Shown piece by piece: positions 45,770 through 57,000 of a stretch of 64,000 nucleotides of DNA. The notes beneath the pieces were generated by a model. That model searched no databases and was not told the DNA's origin. It was given only the letters and a program-made list of their open reading frames with translations. The stretch spans positions 87,820,063 to 87,884,062 of the forward strand of contig NC_134545.1 in the NCBI RefSeq assembly GCF_050624435.1, given 5' to 3'. The DNA is from Tenrec ecaudatus. Its lineage: Eukaryota > Chordata > Mammalia > Afrosoricida > Tenrecidae. A program made the translations under genes and the position numbers. Numbering within the stretch: the stretch's first letter is position 1; every line of letters starts with the position of its first letter.

Positions 45770-46705
45770 CTTAAGTCTCAACACAGTGGGTCTGGAGTTA
45801 AGACTGGGCCTGAATTTTTTTTCTAGGCAATTCTAATTAGGGAACCAATGAGACACATGATTGTATTGCAGTTGTACAGGTGAAGAAATTAATTCTCTAC
45901 AAATAAAAGTGATTTGTTTAAGGTTGCATGGCTAGGGGGAACCACGATGTCAAACTAAAGCTCTTGGGGAAAGAGTTTTACCACAAGCTTTCCTGGCTCT
46001 GGGAGACCTTATCCTTTAAAATCAAGAGTCTACGAGGGAAGAGTAACAGAAGGCTAAGAGCTGTGTCCCTGAAAGCAAAGAGGGTGGTCAGTAACGCCAG
46101 AGGCTACAGAGGATGTGGCATGTGGGAAAACTGGGAAGCCAGACTCATGTGTCTGTGGTACCCAAGTCTGGCATTAGAGGAAGATGAAGGCACACTACTG
46201 GCAATGCAGCAGGGCACTCTCTAAGGAAACCCAGCCAGCTGGAAGGAGTTACAGACTGAGGCTCAGCCAAGATCACTCCTTCAAAGGGCAGCCTGTGCTA
46301 AAATTATTAAAATGAAACATCTGCACCTGTGGAATGGGATCCCAATGGAGGGCAAGTAGGTATAGGTCTCACAAAGGACGCTCAGTTTGGAATCTCAGGT
46401 AAGTTGTTCATAAAATGCACAGTATAACCCACGACCATTATCCCTATATTGGATTATTCAGACTTTTTGCCTCATTTCCTTTTTTTCCCCCCTTCTCATT
46501 TTCTTCTGCTCAGTGTCTTTTGCCTTTGGGGTACTGCTTCTCTTGTCGATGGAATGGAAAAAAGGTGGGACTTTTTATGACTTTTAGTAATTCTGAGTAG
46601 CATGGTTAAAATGGGATTGGAACTATAACCCTTCATAAGTAAAAATCTTCCAATTACCTGTGGTTATTTAAGTTCCACATTAGAATTGCCTGAGAACTAT
46701 AGGCT
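45770..46705. other. Unique-looking sequence
   Basis: A MER5-like scrap at the start; a 98-codon ORF at 45928 without recognisable content. Confidence 0.4.
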
Positions 46706-46723
46706 AGAAGTAAAAGAAATCTT

Positions 46724-47155
46724 TTTTTTTTAATTAATTTTTTTACATTTTATTAGGGGCTCATACAACTCTTATCACAATCCATACATATACATATACA
46801 TACATCAATTGTATAAAGCACATCCGTACATTCTTTGCCCTAATCATTTTCTTTCTTTTTTTTTTTTAAATCTTTTTATTGGGGCTCATAAGGCTCTTAT
46901 CACAATCTGTGCATACAACAAATGAGCAAAGCACCCTTATACATTCGTTGCACTCGTCACTCTCATAATTCACCTTCCACTTGGGTTCCTGGAATCAGCT
47001 CGGTTTCCCTTTTTTTCCCCCATCCCCCTCCCTCCCCGATCCCACCCCTGGTCCCTTGATAGTTTATAAATAATTATTATATCTTATCTTACACTCCCCG
47101 GCGTCTCCCCTCACCCGCCTCCCCCTTGCCAATCTCCCAGAGAGGAGGTTACACA
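46724..47155 (-). mobile_element. Composite of two L1 3' ends in one insertion
   Basis: Antisense. 46724-46860 is one L1 3' end (aggggctcatacaactc) with its poly(T). 46861-47155 is a second subfamily (ggggctcataaggctc) preceded by its own poly(T). One perfect 13-bp duplication taaaagaaatctt (46711-46723, 47156-47168) flanks the pair. Confidence 0.85.
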
Positions 47156-47214
47156 TAAAAGAAATCTTAAGATAATTAACGTGAGCTGTGTTCTCTCCCA
47201 AGGAAGCGCTGAGG

Positions 47215-47407
47215 CAGCTGTTCTCTACCTGTGGGTCATGATCTCTTTGGGGGTCGAACAACTCTTTCACAGGAGTCCACCGATTCATAACAGTAGCAAA
47301 ATTAGTTACGAAGTAGCAACAACAATAATTTTATGGTTGGGGGCGGTCACCACAACATGAGGAACTGTATTAAAGGGTCGTAGCATTAGGAAGGTTGAGA
47401 ACCACTG
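47215..47407 (+). mobile_element. SPIN hAT MITE, copy 5
   Basis: cagctgttctctacctgtgg to gttgagaaccactg; the flanks gctgaggc / gcttagag agree at five of eight bases. Confidence 0.85.
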
Positions 47408-47409
47408 GC

Positions 47410-48600
47410 TTAGAGGTTTGGGCCAGGCTGTGGCGGGCAGATTCCTGCAATCCCAACTTTAAACCCAACTCATCTTCTATTTGTGATGGATGCAGGCCAG
47501 TGTCCTTTTATCTGAATGAGGAAAATGAAAAGAACTCATAATGGATCAACTTACAAAGTACCTTCAGATGCATCAGCCCGCTCAATCTCTCAGGACTTCA
47601 GCGGGGAAGGTGGTGTTATCCCATATGCTCAGTAAGCGGCAGAAGCTGTCAGTCAGTCCCAGCCCCTCTGACTCTTGAGTTCAGTGTTCTTTCAATTACA
47701 AACCAACCTGCTAACTTGTTATTGGCCCAAACTGTTCTGGGCCCACTAAACCCTGTTATGATCACATAGAGATTAGTGAGACTGGAGAATTTCATTCCTC
47801 GAAGGAGTGGAATTGTGTAGTGGGTGGAAAGGATGCATGTCTGCTCTGGCCTTTGCTTGCTAGTGCAGAGTGCTACACTTGAGCCTCAGTTTCTGAACTG
47901 TAAGATGGGCATAAAGGACACCTGGAAGAGTGGCTAGAAGCAGAAAAGTCTATGCAAAACGGCAGGAATTGTTTAGCAGTGTTTCAACAGTTGTTCTCTA
48001 GTATTTGAACCCTCTGTCCTTGACTTCACCTGGTCTTTAACAAGAGGCTAAAAGACCTCACAATTGAATCCCTCCAACTCCAGCCTTGGTCTCTGATGAG
48101 GTCTCAAAGGGAGAGGCTGTGGCAAGGCCCAGCCACCTTCCATGACACCAAAAATAAGGACAAGGGCCATGCACCAAAGTCCCAGTGAGCTCTCTTTCCC
48201 TCTTCCTCTCATAGCATGTCTTAGATGACATTTAAGGCCACGAAGTGAAATAGAGCATCCTTAGATGTATCCTGGAACTATATCCATCACATTCCAGAAC
48301 CAAAGAAGGCTTCCAGTCTGGAATTCTGTAATCTATTGAAAAGAGTTCCTTGCTCTCTGTCCAAAGCCCTACCCACATTCTGAGGACGAGTTTAGGCTAT
48401 ACGGCCAAGGCAGAGTATAGACACCACACCAAGCACTTCCCAGCCCCTGCTTAGTCTTCATCATTCCACTCCTGATACTTTGACCCGCCCTTCTCCAACC
48501 TGGGCAAATAAAGGACAGTCACCAGGGCCCTTCCCCAGTCCTAGAGTTTAATCTGTTCTCACCAACCTCTTTTTGTACAAACAGCCAGATCTCACCTGAA
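47410..48600. other. Mostly unique sequence
   Basis: A MIR-like scrap near 47850-47920 (cctcagtttctgaactgtaagatggg); otherwise nothing. Confidence 0.45.
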
Positions 48601-48607
48601 ATGTAAA

Positions 48608-48810
48608 TGGCTCAAAACAAACCAACTCACTACTAACCCTATAGGATAGCGTACCATAGATCTCTCTGCCCTGTGGGTCTCAGAGTCTGCGAATCTTTTC
48701 TGGAGCAGAAAGCCTCATCTTGTGCCTTGAAGAGAGGCTGGTGAGTTCTAACTGCTGACCTAGCAGTTTGCCACCCAAAGCTTAACCCACCGTGCCACCA
48801 GGGCTTCTGT
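48608..48810 (-). repeat. AfroSINE, complete
   Basis: caaaccaactcactactaacc, ggctggtgagttctaactgctgacc, cttaacccaccgtgccaccagggc. Confidence 0.85.
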
Positions 48811-48814
48811 CAAA

Positions 48815-49770
48815 TGCCGACAGGGCCATGTGAAGGTGGGTAGTATGAGTAGAATATGGTGGGGACGTCGGTGCCATTGCGAGGATACTTCTACAAATGC
48901 TGTCAGCGCTCCTTAGGGGTGACTTAGCTCTGCCCGGGGTGGTCACCCCAGCTTTTCCCATTTTTTAGAAGTAACCCTAAATCTAGTTTCTTCTTAGATG
49001 AGACCTTGCGGTCCAAATTTGTTCACTTTAAAATATTTCAAAACACAAAAATATTTTAAAACAACAACAACACACACACAAAACCAAACCCCAACCTGCA
49101 CAATTTCGCCACCGTTTGCGGTTTGCAGCCCGATTCTGCATCGAGCTTTGCAGTGCGGGCAAGGAACCCTGTTCATCCTCGGTGCTTCCGGTTCCAGTCC
49201 TGGCCCCTTTCCTCCCCACTTTGCGCAACTCATGTTCTTTACCTATCTTGCCTTTCTTTCCACCCCGGGCATCTCGGACTTTCCACTTGGCCTCCCGCCC
49301 TGGGCACCCCGGGCGGTGGGAGGGGGGCGAGGGCTGCAGAGGACCGTTGGGAGAGCTGCTCTCTGATGAAGCCCCATTCCCCTCAGCCCCATAAGCCCGA
49401 GCCTGCAGAGGCTGAAGACAAAGCTTCGCCCTGGGAGCCTTAGGTTTGACTGAAGAAGTGGGGTAGGGTCTCACTCGGGTCTCTCTCTCCGGGGTAGGTA
49501 GGGATGGGCGAGAGGGGCTACTTCCCAGAAAACCCGAACCTCCCAGTGGACGGAGGGGAGAAGGGAGGCCAGGGTTAAGGGCGGTGACAGAACTTTGTGG
49601 TGTCCATATGGGAAACCTCGGTCGTTTGACACCTCTCTGCACAACTGGCTTCTAGAGCAGTCCATTTTCGTGGACTCCTGGGGACCGGCACTGGGGACAG
49701 GATAGCTCCTCCGCAGAAGGCCGGGTCCCAGAGCCCCAAGTCGGTCGTGCGCGCAGCTGCGGTAGTCTCT
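48815..49770. other. INA upstream region
   Basis: Unique, rising in GC toward the promoter. It contains poly(CA)-like acaacaacaacacacacac at 49060-49080. Overlapping ORFs on both strands (49028-49919) are CpG-island shadows. Confidence 0.5.
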
Positions 49771-49978
49771 GCGCCTCCCCGCCCCCGCTCAGGGATGCAC
49801 CGCCCCCATCTTCCTTGGAGCTCCGCCTCTAACGCACCGCCCAGGCCGCACGTCCCCCACCCTCTACCCCGCGCCTTAAAAGCGTGCGCACCCCGCGCCG
49901 CTCGCCCCGCCTTGCGCACCTCGCCCTGCCTGGCTGCTGCCGCACGCCCAGTCCCATCCTGATCCTGATCCCGGCACC
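49770..49978 (+). promoter_or_regulatory. INA: INA core promoter and 5' UTR
   Basis: GC-rich block with several GC/Sp1-type boxes (ccccgcccccgc near 49778-49789, ccgcccccatc, ccgcccagg) followed by a TATA-like TTAAAAG at 49876-49882. A start site about 25-30 bases further, near 49905-49912, would give a 5' UTR of roughly 70 nt, which is short as in other neurofilament genes. The start site is inferred from the box, not observed. Confidence 0.7.
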
Positions 49979-51049
49979 ATGAGCTTCGGCTCAGGCTCCG
50001 AGCATTACCTGTGCGCCTCCTCCTCCTACCGCAAGGTGTTCGGGGACAGCTCCCGCTTGTCTGCGCGCCTCTCCGGGGTAGGCGGCGCGGGCAGTTTCCG
50101 CTCGCAGTCGCTGTCCCGCTGCAATGTGGCCTCCTCGGCTCCCTGCTCGTCGGCCTCTTCGCTCGGCCTGGGTCTGGCCTACCGCCGGCCGCCGGCGTCC
50201 GACGGGCTGGACCTGAGTCAGGCGGCGGCGCGCACCAACGAGTACAAGATCATCCGCACCAACGAGAAGGAGCAGCTGCAGGGCCTCAACGACCGCTTTG
50301 CCGTGTTCATCGAGAAGGTGCACCAGTTAGAGACCCAGAACCGCGCACTCGAGGCCGAGCTGGCCGCGCTGCGGCAGCGCCACGCTGAGCCGTCGCGCGT
50401 CGGCGAGCTCTTCCAGCGGGAGCTGCGCGAACTGCGCGCGCAGCTGGAGGAGGCGAGCTCGGCGCGCGCGCAGGCCCTGCTGGAGCGCGACGGGCTGGCC
50501 GAGGAGGTGCAGCGGCTGCGGGCGCGCTGCGAGGAGGAGAGCCGGGGGCGCGAGGGCGCCGAGCGCGCCCTGAAGGCGCAGCAGCGCGACGTGGACGGCG
50601 CCACGCTGGCCCGCCTAGACCTGGAGAAGAAGGTGGAGTCGCTGCTGGACGAGCTGGCCTTCGTGCGTCAGGTGCACGACGAAGAGGTGGCCGAGCTACT
50701 GGCAACGCTGCAGGCGTCGTCCCAGGCCGCGGCCGAGGTGGACGTGGCGGTGGCGAAGCCCGACCTAAGTTCGGCACTGAGAGAGATCCGCGCCCAGTAT
50801 GAGTCCCTGGCCGCCAAGAACCTGCAGTCCGCCGAGGAATGGTACAAGTCCAAGTTCGCCAACCTGAACGAGCAGGCGGCGCGCAGCACTGAGGCCATCC
50901 GGGCCAGCCGCGAGGAGATCCATGAATACCGTCGCCAGCTGCAGGCGCGCACCATCGAGATTGAGGGGCTACGCGGGGCCAACGAGTCCTTGGAGCGGCA
51001 GATCCTGGAGCTGGAGGAACGGCACAGCGCCGAGGTGGTGGGCTACCAG
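49979..51049 (+). CDS. INA: INA exon 1 (coding part)
   Basis: Exactly 357 codons, phase 0: the head, coil 1 and most of coil 2. It ends ...HSAEVVGYQ with donor CAG|GTAAGC at 51049/51050. The exon is strongly GC-rich and CpG-rich, so it is itself part of the promoter CpG island. This explains the long overlapping open frames on both strands, which have no intermediate-filament or other recognisable content. Confidence 0.98.
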
Positions 51050-54000
51050 GTAAGCGCTGCGGTGCTGCCAAGGAAAAGGGTAAGGCGCCCAGTCCTCCGG
51101 CCCCTTCCCGCGTGTCTCCTCCGCCCGGGAACCTAAGGGAGAGGAGAGAAGCTGGGAGGATCCCTGATGGGAGGTGTTGGCCAACAAAAGGACCTGGAGT
51201 CTCTCCCCGTTCATTTCGGGGCTGGAGAGCTCTGTTCCCTGTTCCTGGCGCCCCTATCTGTGCCCCTGTAACAAAGAGGCCAGGACCCCTGCTCTTCAGA
51301 ATCATGGAGAACGATTGTGTGAACCCAGGCCTCCCCGGCAGCAGGTGGGCGTGCACACACATTGGCGGCCTGGGGAACAGCCCCCCACCCACCCAAAGTG
51401 CCAGGAAGCCCAACCGAGTCAGACTGCAACCACTCCGCGATCAGCGGTGCTATCTGGGTTGTGTGGCGTTTTGGATGGATCATGCAATGTTTTCTCTGGG
51501 ACCTGGAACTGGCATTAAAGGGACAAACTCTCTCTCCCCCCCGCCCCCCCCCGCAGTCCCCCAGCGCCCACCCACACCGACACTGAAGCTTGTGCTTGCA
51601 TTATCACAGTGAAAGTCACCTGGCACTGTCCATGGTGCTGATCGCCTAATGAACCACCCTCTGGTCTTTCTATCGCAAATGCACCCCCGCCCCCTCCCTC
51701 TCCCCTTCCTTCCTCCTTACTCTCCCCCCCACCATTTTCCCTTCCCTCTCCATCTTTCTCCAGTGCCATGTCCCAGTTACAGCTTTCTAGACAATTAACT
51801 GCTTTGATTTTTCCCTCCCCTGCTGCAATATGAACACATCAGCCTCGGCTACCTGCAATCAAAGGTCACCTGGTGGACAGCAGCAATGTTCACTTTCATG
51901 GATGACTTAGCACTTAACAAAAACCATTTACACTGTGCAGCAGCTGAAAATTCCCATTTCCTAAACATTTTTCCATCCTAAGTGCATGCGATTAATCACA
52001 GAGGTGGAGTCAGTCTTTGTTACAGGCCACTTCTTTTTCCTTCCATCTTTGTGTTCTAAGCTACTGTGCCAGTATTGATTGACACTTCCGCCCCTTTCCT
52101 TTCCCAACAAAGGCCCATATATCATCAGTTGCATTGTAGAACATTCCAGGCTCATGGCCACCAAGGGCACAAGAGCAAGCGGGAGACATTGGAACTGAAA
52201 GCTACATTAGATAAGATGCCAGGATTTCAGAAACTTGCAGTAATTCACTCTCACTAGGGTGAACATTTGATGAAATTAATAAGATGGGGTACTTACCATT
52301 AGCAGAACTAACAAGGGGGTGGTATCTCAAGAGTAGTGTTTTAGTCAAGAGCTAAACAATTATCAAGTTATCATTGGTGTGCAGATCTGCTGTTCCTTAC
52401 GAAGGGAGAAAGCTTGCTTTGAACCCTTTGTTTTAGCTAGTTTGGTAGTCCTTCAACTAAACGCCTTTATTTTGCTTCCAAATGTGTAACCCAAGCTTTT
52501 GTGCTATGTGGCCTATCCCCTGGGTGATCCCAAGGATTCACATTTGCGTAATTGAAGCTTCTCATGGTTTCTTCTGGAAGCCTCTGGAAGGATGAGCCCA
52601 GGTGGTCTTCTGGAGGGCTAGCCAGTATTTCTACAAAAAGGATACCTGGCCCATATCTGCCATCTGAATGGCAGAGAATGAAAGAGGACTTTGCCATGTC
52701 CTCTATTCGCTTGTTACAGCTCTTTCGTGCTAAAAGGTAGGGACTGTGTTGTCTGGCTTGTGTTGTTTGCTTTAAAAGGCTTTCTAGTGTCCGACAATAG
52801 TAGGGCTTTTGAGTCATGGTCTGCAGGGAACAAACAAAAAAAACCCCAACTGCGGCATCTGCACCTCTGCAGTGCTGCTCCCAGCAGAAGCTAGGTGGAG
52901 CCTGGTGGCCCTGCTGGTAGGACAGGAAGAGGCCCTCAGTTATTTCATAACCCTTGTGAGCTAAGGCTTAAGTGGGGCTCACCACCTCAGCCAACATCCT
53001 GAAGGTCTGAGCCACAGGAATGTCTTCTATTTGTTCTCTGGTAATTCCAGCCATGCTGACCAAGGTTAAAAACAAAAAAGCTAAACTCAACTAAAAACCT
53101 TCAACAGAGGAGATCCAGCCAGTGATTTTTTGCCCTCTCACCCCACCCCACCCCTGCCCCTTGCACTGCAGTAGGCTGTTCTTTCTTTTGCTTCGGAGAC
53201 CTGTGTTTCTTTACAAGGTTGCCACCTTCTAAGAGGCAGAGGAAGGCCCCATCAAAGTCATATACCTCCCACCTCCCCGCCTGCCCCAGAGAACAAACAG
53301 CCTGCATGAGGTGAGGGATTCAAGGTGACATAGTAAATACACCATGATGCTTGGGAGAGACCTAATCAGGAGAAATGGTGTAGAGCTTATTGTCTTCAAA
53401 AGTCAGAGGCAGCCAGCCGAAGCTGGAGGCTACTAACCTTGCTTGGCCACCTCACTGCCTTTAAAGCCCCATCTCTGAAAAGATGCCTAAAGACATTTTG
53501 TGGAGGTTCACTGGGGGCTTGTGGGCCCCACCCCACGAACTGTAGTTGGTCTTAGAAAGCTGCAGCTTTCCATGAAAGACCTTGCTGAGCAATCAAGATC
53601 ACTGTTGGTTAATGCTCTCCTGGGAGCCGAGCCAAGTCTGGCCTCTTCTCCCCAATATGAGATTGGCGAACAACCTAATTAAATAGCAGGAGGGATCTTG
53701 CCCCTTGGGGACTGGGGGGGGTGACAGTGGCTGCTTTTAAATCCATTGCTTGGTAGACCCCTGTCTGAAATTAGAAATCAGCGGGGGGAAAGCCATGTTT
53801 GTTTGTTTTTTAATTATTTTTAACTTTCATCTGTTTTTTTGCGGGAAGGGGGATTGTTTTTCTTTTTTCTACCCCTCTAGCTACTGGGTGTCACCTGTAC
53901 TGCAATTAAACTGCACTACAATGAATAATTCCTAAACACAGTGTCACAACGAGAGCTCTTGGGCTTAAAAAAAAAAAACAACAAAATGAAAAAAAAAAAA

Positions 54001-57000
54001 CGATTCCCAACCCACTCTCAAAGATTGCAACTCACTTACACGTGGGACCCAGGGATAAGCATTTAAAATGGAAAAAAAAAAGCACTAGATCCCTGCTGGT
54101 CTGCAGCCTGATTTGGGGGATGCTCTGACTTAAAACGCCTTTTCTACTATAAAACTGCTGTCAGGAATTCAGACAATGCACCCTCTTAAAGTGAAGTGGT
54201 GGGTGGGGTGGGGGTGTAGTGGGCGGGGAAATGGAGGAAACCAGGAACAAAGACTGGAGCTCCAAGAAGAAAAAGAAGGTATACCAAGGGACCACCAGGT
54301 AGATTCTTAGGGAAACCTCTCCGCACCCCCCCCCCCCTTCATTCTTCTGAGCAGGCAGTCCGGATGCCCTTGTCCCGCAGACCGTTGGCACTCCGTGTCT
54401 TCTAGCTGCAGGCCCCCTCAGTGCTATGATGAGGTCCACCCAGGTCCTGCTGCTCTCCACGGCAGACGCGGGCGTGGCCGCTTCCTCCCCCAGGACTGCC
54501 TCCCTGCAGCTGAAGGAAGGGCAGCAGATGCTCCGCAGTGGGGCTTAGGCGCTCGCCGGCGGAGAGACCCCAGCTGGGGTGGGCCTCGCAGCATCCCTCC
54601 CGCAGTCCCTGGGGCCCGGCCTGAGCTGGGCGGGGCGGGGCTGGCTTCAGCCGGAGGCCATCTTGGGCAGGACTTGGGAAGGGCATGGTAGGCCAGGCCT
54701 GCTGGGGAGGAGAGAACAAAGAGAGGAGACTTTGAAGAGCTGTAGTCTGCGGGGCAGCACCAGCGCCTTCTAAAAAGGGCAAAGTCGTGCTTTTTGTTCG
54801 TTCTGATCTACAAATTAAGGGCTTAGTGAAATGAGTACCGTGAAGTTCAAGGACATTTCACCTAGCTAGATAGAACTGGCTCCCCAGGAAACAGCACTGA
54901 AGCCAGCGTACTTTCTGAACAAGGACCGAATGAACCTGCCAACGAGATGGAATGTGTCTACCTTTGAATCACACTGACAGGAAGGAGTACCTCAGACCAG
55001 TTCACCGCCCAAAACAACAACCGGCCGCCATCTGGTTGATGCTGACACAGCCAGCCTGGGTTTCTGAGACTGTAACTGCTTATGGGAGTAGAATGCCCCC
55101 AGTCTTTCTCCCACTGAGCAGCTGGTGGTCTCCAACTATTGACCTTGCAAATCGAATTCCAATTCATAACCATTGTCCATGACAAAGTAAAGGGCGCCGC
55201 TGGGCACGTGACCACAAACATGGCCCTCGGGTAGGGCAGAAATGTCAGCTTAGTACACTTTTCAGTATACTGCTACAGCTGACATAAAAAGACATCATTA
55301 AACTATAGGGAAAAATATTGATCATATCGTTACTTGGAATTGCTAAGAAAAGTTTCAGTGTGTTTAATGCACTGCGTAAGAGTAGTACACACCACTTTTA
55401 CTGGCAGAGAGGCTAAAGATCATAGCCTTGGAATTCCTGCAGGGCAGTTCTACTTGCCCCTATAAAGTAGTCACTGTTGAAATCCGCCCCTTGGCAATGG
55501 GAGCCAATATTAAAATTTTATTCTGTGTTGCGTTTTTGAGTTTTCTTTGAATTGTGGTGTTGGTGAAGAACATAGAAAGTACCCTGGGTGCTCGCTTCGG
55601 TGGCACCTAGACTAAAATTGGAACGATCCAGAGATTAGGCTGGCCCCTGTGCAAGGGTGACACGCAAGTTCGTGAAGCATTCCATATTTAAAAGAAAGTA
55701 CCCAGAGCTGCCAAAGGAACAAACAGCCAAAATGCTCCCTAGAAGCAAGGGTGGTGAGACTCTGTCTCCTGTATTTTGGCTGTGCTATCATGACAGACCA
55801 GTCCCTGGAGAAGGACATCATGCTCGGTAAAGTAGAGATTCCGTGCAAAAGATGAAGGCCCTGCCTGAACAAGATGGATTGACCCAGTGGCTACACGGAT
55901 GGACTCAAACATAACTGTGAGGATGGCTAAGGACCAGGATCACTAGGAATCCGCTAACTCACAAGTGTGTGTCCAGAAGGCTGTCCCTATCATGCAAAAA
56001 CCACATATATGATATTTGCAATGATAAACGTCACATTTATTGAACACACCCTGTCAGTGCTATTCTAATCCCGATTTATCTAACGAGACAATGGACTCCT
56101 AACGTGTCAGAGCACCTTAGAAAAGAACAAAATCTTTTCCATATGCACAAATGTAAGGTTTAATGAAACTAAATTTTAGGAAACTGAGGTATGTTGATGA
56201 TTGGAGGCAGGGCAAGAAATGCAACCCTAGATCATGATGAAATTCTCTTTTTCTCAAATACTGTTTCTCCTGCCTTACTCCAAAAAGAATAGGCTTGTTT
56301 GGAGGTTAATTTATACTCAACTAGCAGCCACCATGGAAACCGTCTTAATGAAAATCCTTTTAAGCCCCCTATAATCTCTTGACACTTGGACTATTTCTAT
56401 CATAGCAACTATTTCCATCTCAGCAGAATGCATTTTCACCACCTCCTGCCATCCCCTACACTCTTCCCATCAGTCAATTGAATTTCTCCTTTGCTGCATT
56501 CCTGTTGATATTTATGGAACAGGTAGGTGGTATGAATTTTAATTCTTTCTGCAATTATCTTGAGTTGGGAGTTTCTTCTACCCCATGATCTATCAGCCCT
56601 GCCCTTCACCATGGTCGAATCTAGGTCTACACAATGGGCATTACAAGGCCTCCCTACCTCTTACCTCCCGAGGACTTATTTTCTGGAAGTTTCTGACATA
56701 TTTACTTGCACCACTATTTCATAAACCTACTTCCAAGTCACCATGCTCTTCACCTATGCAACATGCAGCTCAATTATGTGAGTTAATTGCGCCCGCCTTT
56801 TCAGGTCACAGGAAATGTTTAGGTTGTACCAGTCATTCACTCAACTATTCATTCAGCAGCTACTGTGTGTTGTGCTGGATCCTGGGATTCCAGAGATGCC
56901 TGAGACGGAAACTGTCCCTGTTCCCATGTTAATGAACATTCTAGAGCAGAAGTTCTCAACCAGGAATGGCTGTGGTCCTTCAGAGGACATTAACAATGTC

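Noticed and set aside
49028..49919. 204- and 114-codon minus-strand ORFs upstream of INA
   Set aside because: Promoter-proximal GC-rich DNA with no recognisable protein; they overlap ORFs in other frames equally long.
50307..51413. 368-codon minus-strand ORF across INA exon 1
   Set aside because: Pro/Arg/Ala-rich reading of the complementary strand of a GC-rich coding exon; no domain, and fully explained by the INA frame and base composition.
51525..51760. Pyrimidine-rich tract as a branch/acceptor for a missed INA exon
   Set aside because: No coding frame continues the filament rod here; exon 2 at 58303 completes it exactly.
55588..55689. Functional U6 gene
   Set aside because: Sequence changes, direct repeats and lack of upstream promoter elements point to a retropseudogene.
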